DNA from: JAPPHY01 sp965247535
GTDB lineage: Bacteria > Chloroflexota > Dehalococcoidia > Lucifugimonadales > UBA2985
Reading direction: 5' to 3'
DNA: 64,000 nt
Assembly: GCA_965247535.1 (NCBI GenBank)
Contig: OZ252018.1
Span: 682,001 to 746,000, forward strand
Of the stretch, positions 17,222 to 31,303 are shown piece by piece. The position numbers were made by a program, and so were the translations under genes. Below the pieces are notes generated by a model. It made no database searches. It was given only the letters and a program-made list of their open reading frames with translations, and was not told where the DNA came from. Numbering within the stretch: the first letter of the stretch is position 1; every line of letters starts with the position of its first letter.

Positions 17222-18030
17222 CCGGCCAGGTTGGCGGCCAGCGTCGGTTCCAGGGCCATTGTGATGCTCTCGTACTCCGCGGCCACGAGCGGGCTGGTGA
17301 GGACGGTTGGCTTGGACGTGTCCCGGTAGTCGGCCCTCAGGTCCAGCCGGCCCATGAACGGCAGGTCCATCTCCTGCGCAAGCTCCTCGCCCGCGCCGCT
17401 ACCGAACACGTCGCCGCTGAAGTTCTCCACCACGCCGAGGACGTTGACGTTCAGCTTGCGGATCATGTTGATGGAGCGCTTGGCGTCCAGCTTTGCCAGT
17501 GCCTGCGGCGAGGTGACGACCACGAAGCCGTCCAGGCTGAGCGCTTGCATTACCGTGAGAGGCGCGTCCGAGGTTCCCGGCGGCAGGTCCACCACCAGGC
17601 AGTCTAGGTCGCCCCAGTCGGTGGTCTGCAGAAACTGGTTGATTGCGTTGTGCACCATGGGACCGCGCCAGATTATGGCCTCCTCCTCGTTCTGCTGGAA
17701 GAAGGCCATTGAGATGATCTTCACCCCGTACTTCTCAGGAGGGATGAGCATGTCGTCCTGCATGGTGGGCTTCTCGGTTACGCCCAGGACGCGGCTGGCG
17801 TTTGGGCAGTCGATGTCGGTGTCCATCAGGCCGACGGCGTAGCCCTTCTGCGCGAGCGTGACGGCGAGGTTGACGGCCACGGTGGTCTTGCCCACGCCGC
17901 CCTTTCCGCTGTACACGCCGATCTTGTTGCGGATGCGGGCCAGCTTGCCTGTTATCTCGCGGCGCTGCTGCCAGCTCCGCTTCATGGCCTCCAGGCGCGC
18001 CTGCTCTTGGGGTGACATCTGGCGGGTCAT
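17218..18030 (-). CDS. mrp: Mrp/ApbC-family P-loop ATPase, Fe-S CxxC absent
   Basis: Mrp/NBP35-type ATPase, normally an iron-sulfur cluster carrier. 270 residues. The deviant Walker A is YSGKGGVGKTTVAV with Lys48; the Walker A' segment is LMDTDIDCPNAS and Walker B is DCLVVDLPPGTSD. It is shorter than many Mrp proteins because the N-terminal DUF59 domain is encoded by the separate gene directly upstream. Oddity: where ApbC proteins usually read ENMS-x-CPxC-GxxxxxFG, this one reads VVENFSGDVFGSGAG, so the CxxC that binds the bridging cluster is deleted. It may still act as an ATPase or use another ligand set. It ends tail to tail with accDA. Confidence 0.9.
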   Translation of the reverse strand: MTRQMSPQEQARLEAMKRSWQQRREITGKLARIRNKIGVYSGKGGVGKTTVAVNLAVTLAQKGYAVGLMDTDIDCPNASRVLGVTEKPTMQDDMLIPPEKYGVKIISMAFFQQNEEEAIIWRGPMVHNAINQFLQTTDWGDLDCLVVDLPPGTSDAPLTVMQALSLDGFVVVTSPQALAKLDAKRSINMIRKLNVNVLGVVENFSGDVFGSGAGEELAQEMDLPFMGRLDLRADYRDTSKPTVLTSPLVAAEYESITMALEPTLAANLAG

Positions 18031-18103
18031 AGGGTCATGTACCTCCGAGTGCGCCCGGAAGGGGAGGGCGCAGGTGGCAAACGTCGGATGTGAGGAAGGC
18101 GAA

Positions 18104-18418
18104 TCAGTCCAGGCCCAGCAGCTTCTTCCCGTCCTCGGTGATCATCTCCGGGTTCCACGGAGGGTCGAACACCATGTCGACCTCTACGTCCTCCACGCCC
18201 TCGACTTCGGCGATGCGCCACTCGGCGTTCTGTGCGATGTACGGGCCCATGCCGCAGCCGGGAGCGGTGAGCGTCATCTGCACGTACACCTCGCCGCCGT
18301 TGAGCCGGATATCGTAGACGAGGCCGAGGTCGTAGACGTTGACGGGAATCTCCGGGTCATATACGTCCCTTAGGGCTTCCTTGATTTCGTCCAGTGAGAT
18401 TTCCTTTGCAGTTGCCAT
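18104..18418 (-). CDS. DUF59/MIP18-type metal-sulfur cluster assembly protein
   Basis: 104-residue protein of the DUF59 (PaaD/SufT/MIP18) family, associated with iron-sulfur cluster assembly. Family motifs are visible: an EALRDVYDPEIPVNVYDLGL start, the TLTAPGCGMG motif with its single conserved Cys, and the VFDPPWNPEMITEDGK C-terminal signature. Start ATG 18418. It lies 73 nt upstream of mrp on the same strand and probably forms a two-gene unit with it, a split form of the DUF59-Mrp fusion found in many bacteria. Confidence 0.92.
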   Translation of the reverse strand: MATAKEISLDEIKEALRDVYDPEIPVNVYDLGLVYDIRLNGGEVYVQMTLTAPGCGMGPYIAQNAEWRIAEVEGVEDVEVDMVFDPPWNPEMITEDGKKLLGLD

Positions 18419-18465
18419 TTTGGACCTCGCTTGAGTGTGGGGTTGTGCAATCTCCGACTACCGCA

Positions 18466-18494
18466 ATTGTACCAGTGGCGATGTGAGGTGTCAA
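18466..18494 (-). promoter_or_regulatory. DUF59-mrp promoter (TTGACA-17-TACAAT)
   Basis: On the minus strand TTGACA (18494-18489) and TACAAT (18471-18466) are separated by 17 bp, an almost perfect sigma70-type promoter. Transcription would start near 18460, about 40 nt before the DUF59 ATG. Confidence 0.8.
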
Positions 18495-18564
18495 TTTTAC
18501 GGGCGTGAGTTCAGTCGCGAGCGGGGCTGGCGGCGCTGGCAGTTCAGGCGGCCGAGGGTCAACC

Positions 18565-18595
18565 GTCATTTCGAGCGTAGCCGAGAAATCCAGGG
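18565..18595. repeat. short dispersed palindrome (GTCATTTCGAGCG...GAGAAATCC)
   Basis: Sequence of the form GTCATTTCGAGCGTAGCCGAGAAATCC, with arms ATTTC (18568-18572) and GAAAT (18585-18589). It resembles a short palindromic element that recurs in intergenic DNA of many bacterial genomes; only one copy is seen here. It lies in the non-coding stretch 18500-18820, where I see no gene. Confidence 0.5.
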
Positions 18596-18736
18596 CGTGC
18601 GGCTATTGTGCTAGCGCAGCCTGGGCCTCCTTGATGCGGAGGCTGGTCCGGCTGACCGCGGGCGTTCTCCAATTCTCACCCCTTGGGGACGGGACCCATT
18701 GGGTCGATTTTGGTGGATTTGGCTAAGTTGTTACCA

Positions 18737-18778
18737 ACAAGTTATGCAACTTTGCCACATAGTTACACACAAGTTATG
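18737..18778 (+). repeat. paired direct repeat ACAAGTTATG in AT-rich DNA
   Basis: ACAAGTTATG occurs at 18737-18746 and again at 18769-18778, 32 bp apart (about three helical turns). The arms ACTTTG (18749-18754) and CAAAGT (18780-18785) form an inverted pair around the second copy. The segment is far richer in A+T than its surroundings and lies just left of the integrase fragment, so these could be recombinase or excisionase arm sites. A TATACT at 18789-18794 is -10-like without a clear -35. Confidence 0.4.
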
Positions 18779-18820
18779 ACAAAGTCCCTATACTGCTTAA
18801 GTGGACATCTGCAGAGATAG

Positions 18821-18997
18821 TCTGTCCATGAATGCTGCGCCACGGCGGTGCTGCAGGCGGAGCAAAATGTGGTGGTGCTGAGCAAGCGCTTGGGCCACTC
18901 CAACGTCTCGATCACCACAGACATCTACGCGCACGCACTGCTGGGATGGCAGCGCCAGGCGGCCGACGCGTTGGCGCGGGCAATGGAGGGGCCTTGA
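18821..18997 (+). pseudogene. C-terminal fragment of a phage-type tyrosine integrase
   Basis: Open frame ending TGA 18995-18997 that translates to the last ~57 residues of a tyrosine recombinase. It reads CCATAVLQAEQNVVVLSKRL, then the GLGH-type motif GHSNVSITTDIYAHAL with the conserved His and nucleophilic Tyr, and a typical C-terminal tail. Everything upstream of the CAT motif, including the catalytic Arg residues, is missing; a TAG lies in frame at 18818-18820. It is therefore a remnant. Its stop overlaps the ATG of the next gene (TGATGA). Confidence 0.8.
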
Positions 18998-19287
18998 TGA
19001 TTAAGGACATATTGCTTAGTGCAACTATGATCGGGCTGCTGATGGACGTGATAGGGTTCGTGCTGGTGTTCCTTTACGGCCACTTTCTTTTCTTGAGAAG
19101 TGGTAGTAAGGAACCAGATAACGGTGAAGGTAGGGATGGAGACCTGTACTTCCGAGTGGCCGACGTTAGCCCTGAATTAGACCGCAAACAGGCACGGCGA
19201 AGGTTTCTTGCTAAGTGTGGGGCATACTTGGTCATAGCTGGCTTTGGGCTTCAAGCCCTAGGTGCGTGGGCGGAACTTTATCTGTAA
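18997..19287 (+). CDS. small two-segment membrane protein, hypothetical
   Basis: 96 residues, no recognised family. There are two hydrophobic segments, residues ~8-32 (GLLMDVIGFVLVFLYGHF) and ~74-93 (AYLVIAGFGLQALGAW), joined by a charged loop of about 40 residues (GSKEPDNGEGRDGDLY...DRKQARRRF). The likely topology puts both termini on the same side. Start ATG 18997 has GGAGGGG 5 nt upstream. It is the first cargo-like gene after the integrase remnant, with 10 nt to the collagen-like lipoprotein gene, so the two may be coexpressed. Confidence 0.7.
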   Translation: MIKDILLSATMIGLLMDVIGFVLVFLYGHFLFLRSGSKEPDNGEGRDGDLYFRVADVSPELDRKQARRRFLAKCGAYLVIAGFGLQALGAWAELYL

Positions 19288-19297
19288 GGAGGTACCA

Positions 19298-19876
19298 ATG
19301 AGTAGGCTGCCACGCGTCCCCATGTTTCTGTCGGTCGGTCTCGCCGTGCTGCTTGTCATCGGCTGCGGTCCCAGCGACGAGGAGATCCAGGCGATGGTGG
19401 AGGAGGAGGTCGCCAGAGAGGTCGCCAAGATCGAGGTACCGCCCGGGCCTCAGGGTGAAAAGGGCGAGCAAGGCATCCCCGGCCCGCAGGGACAGCAGGG
19501 CCAGCCGGGCACGGAAGGCCCGCGTGGACCTGAAGGACCGCGAGGATACCCCGGCGAGGCAGGCGAGGCAGGCGCGGCAGGCCCGGAGGGGCCGCGTGGA
19601 CCGGAGGGGCCGCGAGGCCAGGCCGACATCGCTGAGCTCCTGCAGGGCGACATTGTCTTTGAGGGCTCTGGCCGGGGTGATGACACCGTGGTCATTAGGT
19701 GGATTGATGGACTGGCCTTCATTTCTTGGGAATCGGCTGGAGGCGCCGCAACTGGACTTACCGGGACTGTAGGTCAGTCGGGTAGAGGTAGCGCCTTCTA
19801 TGTGGCACTCCAAGATGAAGCAGGTTTCCCTGCGGTCTGGGAGCTGAGTGCCACGGGCTGGCGGAGGGTGGAATAG
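19298..19876 (+). CDS. collagen-like lipoprotein
   Basis: 192 residues. A lipoprotein signal peptide ends in LVIGC (Cys23), predicting export and lipid anchoring. It is followed by a short acidic helical or coiled-coil stretch (SDEEIQAMVEEEVAREV). Next comes an uninterrupted collagen-type block of 20 Gly-X-Y triplets at roughly residues 50-109 (GPQGEKGEQGIPGPQGQQGQ and so on, with GPR and GPE frequent). A ~80-residue C-terminal domain rich in Gly and Trp ends in WRRVE. The plan is that of a trimeric surface stalk with a head. Start ATG 19298 has an excellent AAGGAGGT. It lies inside the integrase-flanked segment, suggesting acquisition by transfer. Function is unknown; adhesion is only a guess. 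Confidence 0.85.
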   Translation: MSRLPRVPMFLSVGLAVLLVIGCGPSDEEIQAMVEEEVAREVAKIEVPPGPQGEKGEQGIPGPQGQQGQPGTEGPRGPEGPRGYPGEAGEAGAAGPEGPRGPEGPRGQADIAELLQGDIVFEGSGRGDDTVVIRWIDGLAFISWESAGGAATGLTGTVGQSGRGSAFYVALQDEAGFPAVWELSATGWRRVE

Positions 19877-19957
19877 GCAGGCAATGCAGTCGAGATCACC
19901 ACGCGAGAGGCGGCCGCGGACGCCGGCTACGAGCACTGCCACAGCTGCAAGCCGTAG
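19877..19957 (+). pseudogene. fragment of an Ada-like zinc-binding C-terminus
   Basis: Directly after the lipoprotein TAG, in the same frame, 26 codons read AGNAVEITTREAAADAGYEHCHSCKP and end in TAG 19955-19957. The pattern of a short acidic helix followed by GY-x-x-C-x-x-C-x-P matches the C-terminal piece of small Cys-rich Ada-like domains (ITxEEAxARGYRPCKVCxP), as I remember them. The upstream His/Cys half is missing, so this is most likely a relic. A readthrough extension of the lipoprotein is a less likely alternative. Confidence 0.35.
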
Positions 19958-20001
19958 CAAACCACGAAAGGCTGCATCCGGCAGCGCAGAAGGAGGTAGC
20001 T

Positions 20002-20220
20002 ATGTCGCCAGAGGCTGAGTATCAGAGGTATGAGTACGAGTTCATCAGTGAGCCCTCACTCGTGCTGTTTGGCGGGAAACTGAACAGATTTGCCACGGAC
20101 GGCTGGCGACTGGTCGCGACAGCTATGGAACCCCCAACGCGCATGAATCCCGGTGGCCCCTCGCGGCTAGATCCAGGCCCTGGTTACTTCATAGGAATCG
20201 TGGAGCGAGAGGTGCAGTAG
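20002..20220 (+). CDS. small DUF4177-like protein
   Basis: 72 residues. The pattern YEYEFISEPSLV...LNRFATDGWRLVATAMEP resembles DUF4177-type proteins, in which a strand (YEYK) is followed by LNxxGxxGWELV. The C-terminal PGPGYFIGIVEREVQ would be the last strand. No signal peptide or catalytic motif is seen and the function is unknown. Start ATG 20002 follows AGAAGGAGGTAGCT, a strong ribosome site. It is the last intact gene before the right-hand integrase fragment. Confidence 0.7.
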   Translation: MSPEAEYQRYEYEFISEPSLVLFGGKLNRFATDGWRLVATAMEPPTRMNPGGPSRLDPGPGYFIGIVEREVQ

Positions 20221-20224
20221 CCCC

Positions 20225-20338
20225 CATGAACCGCTCCATCAGTTAGCGCAGACCGGCACGTGGGAGATCACCCTCTCACTAGGCTACGACGCGCTCGGCC
20301 GGCACAGCCGCGGGTCCGTCACGCTCCGCGGCACCAAG
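20225..20338 (+). pseudogene. N-terminal fragment of a phage-type integrase
   Basis: An open frame reads ...QTGTWEITLSLGYDALGRHS, then RGSVTLRGTKA. This matches the N-terminal arm-binding domain of phage tyrosine integrases (GxWxIrvxxGrDpxtGRrxrxSxTvRGTKxxA). Similarity stops after GTKA, near 20338, and no start codon or core domain follows. It complements the C-terminal fragment at 18821-18997, but the order is reversed relative to an intact gene. The rest of the gap to 20441 shows nothing recognisable. Confidence 0.65.
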
Positions 20339-20441
20339 GCTTGCCCACTCCAATTGTCACCAATGAGGCGCTCCCGCCAGGTCGCGCAATCAGCCGCAAC
20401 CGTGCAGCGCACCATCGCAACCCGCACCGCGGCCCCACTGC

Positions 20442-20471
20442 TTGCGCATAAATTCACAATTGATGTATCAT
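20442..20471 (+). promoter_or_regulatory. ccm operon promoter (TTGCGC-18-TATCAT)
   Basis: TTGCGC at 20442-20447 and TATCAT at 20466-20471, 18 bp apart, in a locally AT-rich stretch upstream of ccmA. Predicted transcription start is near 20478, giving about 50 nt of leader. Confidence 0.5.
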
Positions 20472-20529
20472 GTTCACTCGGAAGTGGGTTGCCGGGCGGG
20501 CCAACATGGCGGGCAAGCCGAGGGGTAGC

Positions 20530-21264
20530 ATGGCAGAGTCGGGTGGCCGCGAGGCCCTTGCCATCCGCGCGAGTGGCCTGAGCAAGGCCTACGGGCCTCA
20601 CTTGGTGCTCAGAGGGCTTGACCTGAGCCTGCCCTGGGGCGAGTTCCTCACAGTCTTCGGGCCCAATGGCTCCGGCAAGACAACCCTCATCAAGGTGCTT
20701 GCCACCATCGCGCGACCGGACGCCGGCGAGGTGGAGATCGCCGGATTCGACCTCAGGAAGAATCCAACGGCCGTCAGGAGGAACATAGGAGTGGTCACCC
20801 ATCAGCCCCTTCTGTACGCCGATCTGACCCCCCGCGAGAATCTCAGGTTCCACGGCAGGATGTTCGGGCTGAAGGACCTCGACGAGCGAATCGAGCAGGC
20901 GGCCGACATGGTGGGCCTGCGGCCGCATCTCTCCCGCAGAGTTGGCACCCTCTCCCACGGGCTGCAGAAGCGGGCGTCGCTTGCCCGCGCCGTCCTGCAC
21001 GACCCACCAATCCTGCTGCTCGACGAGCCGGAGACAGGACTGGACCAGGAGGCGCTGGAGATGCTGAGCGCCATCGCATCCGCAGGGGAACGAGGAAGAC
21101 GCACCGTGCTCATGGCCACGCACAGCCTGGATAGAGGCCTCGCTCTGGGCGACCGCGTCGCAATCCTCGCGAACGGCCGCATCGCGTTCGAGGAGGAGCG
21201 GGCGATGGTGGACGAGACCACGCTGCGCGACATCTACGGCCGCCACACGAGGGTAGCGCCGTGA
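20530..21264 (+). CDS. ccmA: heme exporter ATP-binding protein CcmA
   Basis: ATPase of the CcmABCD complex for cytochrome c maturation. About 244 residues. Walker A is FGPNGSGKTTLIKVL with Lys50, the Q-loop is in VVTHQPLLYADLTPRENL, the signature is LSHGLQKRASLARAVL, Walker B is ILLLDEPETGLD, and the switch His is in MATHSLDRG. I chose ATG 20530, which has GAGGGG 4-5 nt upstream; in-frame ATGs at 20470 and 20506 would add a poorly conserved leader. It overlaps ccmB by 4 nt (GTGA). The identification as CcmA rather than another ABC ATPase rests on the ccmB and ccmC neighbours. Confidence 0.9.
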   Translation: MAESGGREALAIRASGLSKAYGPHLVLRGLDLSLPWGEFLTVFGPNGSGKTTLIKVLATIARPDAGEVEIAGFDLRKNPTAVRRNIGVVTHQPLLYADLTPRENLRFHGRMFGLKDLDERIEQAADMVGLRPHLSRRVGTLSHGLQKRASLARAVLHDPPILLLDEPETGLDQEALEMLSAIASAGERGRRTVLMATHSLDRGLALGDRVAILANGRIAFEEERAMVDETTLRDIYGRHTRVAP

Positions 21265-21935
21265 CGGGATTCTGGAGCGTGGTTGCCACCATGATGTGGA
21301 AGGACGTGCTCACGGAGCTGCGCGCCAAGGAAGTGGTGACGGCAGTTCTCGCATTCGCCATCCTGACGCTTGTTATTCTCAACTTTGCGGTCAACAAGGA
21401 TGCCCGGCTCACGCCGGTGGTGGCGCCCGGCGTCCTGTGGGTGTCGTTCACCTTTGCCGGCGTGCTTGGGCTGACCCGGACGTTCGCCCTGGAGAAGGAC
21501 CGGGGCAACCTGGAGGGCCTGCTCCTCACGCCCGCGGGCAGGGACGCCATCTTCGTGGGCAAGATGCTCGGCGGCCTAACCTTCATGCTGGTGGCGGAGG
21601 CCGTTCTTCTGCCGTTCTTCGCCATACTCTTCGACGTTTCCCCGTTCCAGCCGGTGCTGCTGCTGGTGATCCTGCTGGCCACGCTGGGCTTCGTCGCCGT
21701 GGGAACGCTGTTCTCGGCGATCGCCGTCAACACGCGCTCCCGCGAGATCATGCTGCCGATGCTGTTCCTGCCAATCGTTGTGCCTGTTGTCATAGGCGCG
21801 GTGGCGGCTACCGGCGGTGTGCTGGAAGGCAGGCCGTGGGGCGAGATCGCCAAGTGGGTCCAGCTGATAGCCGTCTTCGACCTTCTGGCGCTGGTCTTCT
21901 GCGCCTTCGCATTCGAGCACGTCATACAGGAGTGA
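21261..21935 (+). CDS. ccmB: heme exporter permease CcmB
   Basis: Integral membrane subunit, 224 residues with six predicted segments. Typical CcmB features are the opening MMWKDVLTELRAKE, then FTFAGVLGLTRTFALEKDRG followed by GLLLTPAGRDAIFVGKM, and the later VNTRSREIMLPMLFLPIVVP. It forms the channel with CcmA and CcmC. The start is GTG 21261, overlapping the ccmA stop; ccmC follows after 7 nt. Confidence 0.92.
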   Translation: MTGFWSVVATMMWKDVLTELRAKEVVTAVLAFAILTLVILNFAVNKDARLTPVVAPGVLWVSFTFAGVLGLTRTFALEKDRGNLEGLLLTPAGRDAIFVGKMLGGLTFMLVAEAVLLPFFAILFDVSPFQPVLLLVILLATLGFVAVGTLFSAIAVNTRSREIMLPMLFLPIVVPVVIGAVAATGGVLEGRPWGEIAKWVQLIAVFDLLALVFCAFAFEHVIQE

Positions 21936-21942
21936 TCAGCCC

Positions 21943-22662
21943 ATGACGATGAACCGGATCACCAGGAACGCCCTGTTCGTTACCAGCGCAGCACTGATGG
22001 TGCTGACCCTGTACCTTGTATTCATCTGGGTGCCCACAGAAAAGAACCTGGGCATCTCCCAGAGGATCTTCTACTTCCACGTGGCGCTGGCGTGGGTCGG
22101 CTTTTTCGCCTTCTTCTGGGTGGTTGTGGGGAGCGTGGGCTTCCTGTGGAAGCGCAGCCGGTCGATGGACCGGCTGGCCTACGCATCGGCGGAGATTGGC
22201 CTGTTGTTCACCACGCTGATGCTGGTCACCGGAGTCACGTGGGCCAAGCCTGCGTGGGGGGTGTGGTGGACGTGGGACCCCAAGCTCACCACGTCGCTCA
22301 TCCTGTGGCTCATATATGCGGCATACCTGATGCTGAGGGCGTACTCTCCACCCGGCGACCAGGGCTCGCGCTTCGCGGCCATTCTGGGCATCGTGGGCTT
22401 TGTTGACGTCCCCATCATCTACCTGTCCGTGGTGTGGTGGCGAACTGTCCATCCGCCCGCGGTTCTCGGCCCGGTTGCGGGCGGTGGCCTGGAGCCTTCC
22501 ATGCGAGCGGTGCTGATGGTGGCGACCGTCGCGTTCACGTTCCTGTTTGCTCACCTGCTCATGGAGCGGCTGTCGCTGCGACGGAGCGAGGAGGAGATGG
22601 ACCGCGCGCGGATTGGCATCGAAACTGCGGCGCCGGCCCACCGGGCGATGGAGGGCGCATGA
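21943..22662 (+). CDS. ccmC: heme exporter protein CcmC
   Basis: Heme-handling membrane protein, 239 residues with six predicted segments. It contains the tryptophan-rich heme motif WGVWWTWDPKLTTSLILW and flanking histidines (FYFHVALAW before it, WWRTVHPPAV after it), the axial ligands in the family. CcmC presents heme on the outer face of the membrane to the CcmE chaperone. The C-terminal tail (SEEEMDRARIGIETAAPAHR) is hydrophilic and cytoplasmic. Its stop overlaps the next start as ATGA. Confidence 0.94.
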   Translation: MTMNRITRNALFVTSAALMVLTLYLVFIWVPTEKNLGISQRIFYFHVALAWVGFFAFFWVVVGSVGFLWKRSRSMDRLAYASAEIGLLFTTLMLVTGVTWAKPAWGVWWTWDPKLTTSLILWLIYAAYLMLRAYSPPGDQGSRFAAILGIVGFVDVPIIYLSVVWWRTVHPPAVLGPVAGGGLEPSMRAVLMVATVAFTFLFAHLLMERLSLRRSEEEMDRARIGIETAAPAHRAMEGA

Positions 22663-22967
22663 ACACAAATAGCCGAAAGGTGAGAATCATGGTTGCGGCG
22701 CTGTCGGCCGTGATGCTGCTAGCGCTGGCGACCACGGCGGTACTTGCCCAGCAGGACGGGGTGGACCAGCCCAGCGCGGTGGCCGCCGAGGACACCGGCC
22801 CGGAGGCCAACCTGCCCTACCTCTTCGCAGCCTACACCGTGACGTGGATCGGCTTCTTTGCGTACCTGTACTACGTGTCGCAAAGGCAGCGTAGCCTTCG
22901 ACGGGAGGTCGAGATGCTGCGAGAGGCGCTGGAGGAGCGGGACCGGCGAGACCGCGAGGCCGGTTAG
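22659..22967 (+). CDS. ccmD: CcmD-like small membrane protein
   Basis: 102 residues. A cleavable-looking hydrophobic N-terminus (MVAALSAVMLLALATTAVLA) is followed by a second membrane segment (LPYLFAAYTVTWIGFFAYLYYVS) and a charged C-terminal helix (RQRSLRREVEMLREALEERD). CcmD proteins are short, with a Y-x-x-Y-W-type segment followed by a basic helix, and lie directly after ccmC, as here. The extra N-terminal signal-like segment makes it longer than usual. Start ATG overlaps the ccmC stop. I see no ccmE, ccmF or ccmH in the window. Confidence 0.75.
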   Translation: MNTNSRKVRIMVAALSAVMLLALATTAVLAQQDGVDQPSAVAAEDTGPEANLPYLFAAYTVTWIGFFAYLYYVSQRQRSLRREVEMLREALEERDRRDREAG

Positions 22968-23006
22968 CAGCCGCGGAACCTTCGCGAAAAGTGCGCGGGA
23001 TAGCGG

Positions 23007-23035
23007 TTGACTTCCCATTCCGCGCGTGATACGCT
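23007..23035 (+). promoter_or_regulatory. rpoBC promoter (TTGACT-17-TACGCT)
   Basis: TTGACT at 23007-23012 and TACGCT at 23030-23035 are separated by 17 bp. The leader would be about 118 nt, from ~23042 to the rpoB ATG at 23160; it is pyrimidine-rich and could host regulation. No L10-type leader is evident, since rplJL is not upstream. Confidence 0.55.
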
Positions 23036-23159
23036 TACACACTGTTATTTTATGCTTCATCCTACCTTCTCCATCTCTGTCCCTGCGACTAACTATTTGC
23101 GGTTTTCCCGCGCCAGAAGAAGGGCGGACCAAGTTTACCCACCAGGAGCGTGATTCACA

Positions 23160-30963
<7,804 letters not shown>

Positions 30964-30967
30964 TAGC

Positions 30968-31001
30968 GTGGCCACCGGCCTGCGAGGTAGGCCGGTGCCA
31001 C
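30968..31001 (+). terminator. strong hairpin after rpoC
   Basis: GTGGCCACCGGCCT (30968-30981) pairs with AGGCCGGTGCCAC (30989-31001), with one bulged C and a 7-nt loop. It starts 5 nt after the rpoC stop. There is no T-run behind it; tRNA-Val begins 12 nt later, so it may be a processing or partial-termination site for a joint rpoBC-tRNA transcript. Confidence 0.55.
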
Positions 31002-31012
31002 AATCGAGGTGT

Positions 31013-31086
31013 GGGCGGTTAGCTCAGCTGGTTAGAGTGCTGCCTTGACATGGCAGAGGTCAGTGGTTCGAGTCCACTACCGCCCA
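31013..31086 (+). tRNA. tRNA-Val(GAC)
   Basis: Complete cloverleaf. The acceptor GGGCGGT pairs with ACCGCCC, the D-arm begins AGCTCAGCTGG, and the anticodon arm CTGCC-TTGACAT-GGCAG carries anticodon GAC, decoding GUC/GUU valine. The T-arm has GGTTCGAGTCC. The discriminator is A and the following bases are CCG, so the terminal CCA is not fully encoded. Confidence 0.95.
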
Positions 31087-31303
31087 CCGACTATGCCAAC
31101 TAGGGGCCCAGAACGGCGCAACGACTCTATAGACTGCTTCCAGGCGGTTCGGGCCCTGTTTACCCTAGGCTCACAAGCTTTCCGTCGTTGCGGATTCGGG
31201 CATCGTGCTCCTTATCCGACGGCACGCCGCCTTTGACTGATGGCGCGCGCCGGAATGAGGAGCAGATGTCTGCGTGGACAACACCGCAGGACAGGAAGCC
31301 CTA
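31087..31303. other. intergenic, nothing recognised
   Basis: Between tRNA-Val and the end of the ABC permease gene I see no convincing gene, RNA or repeat. It probably holds the termination region for both convergent transcripts. Confidence 0.5.
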
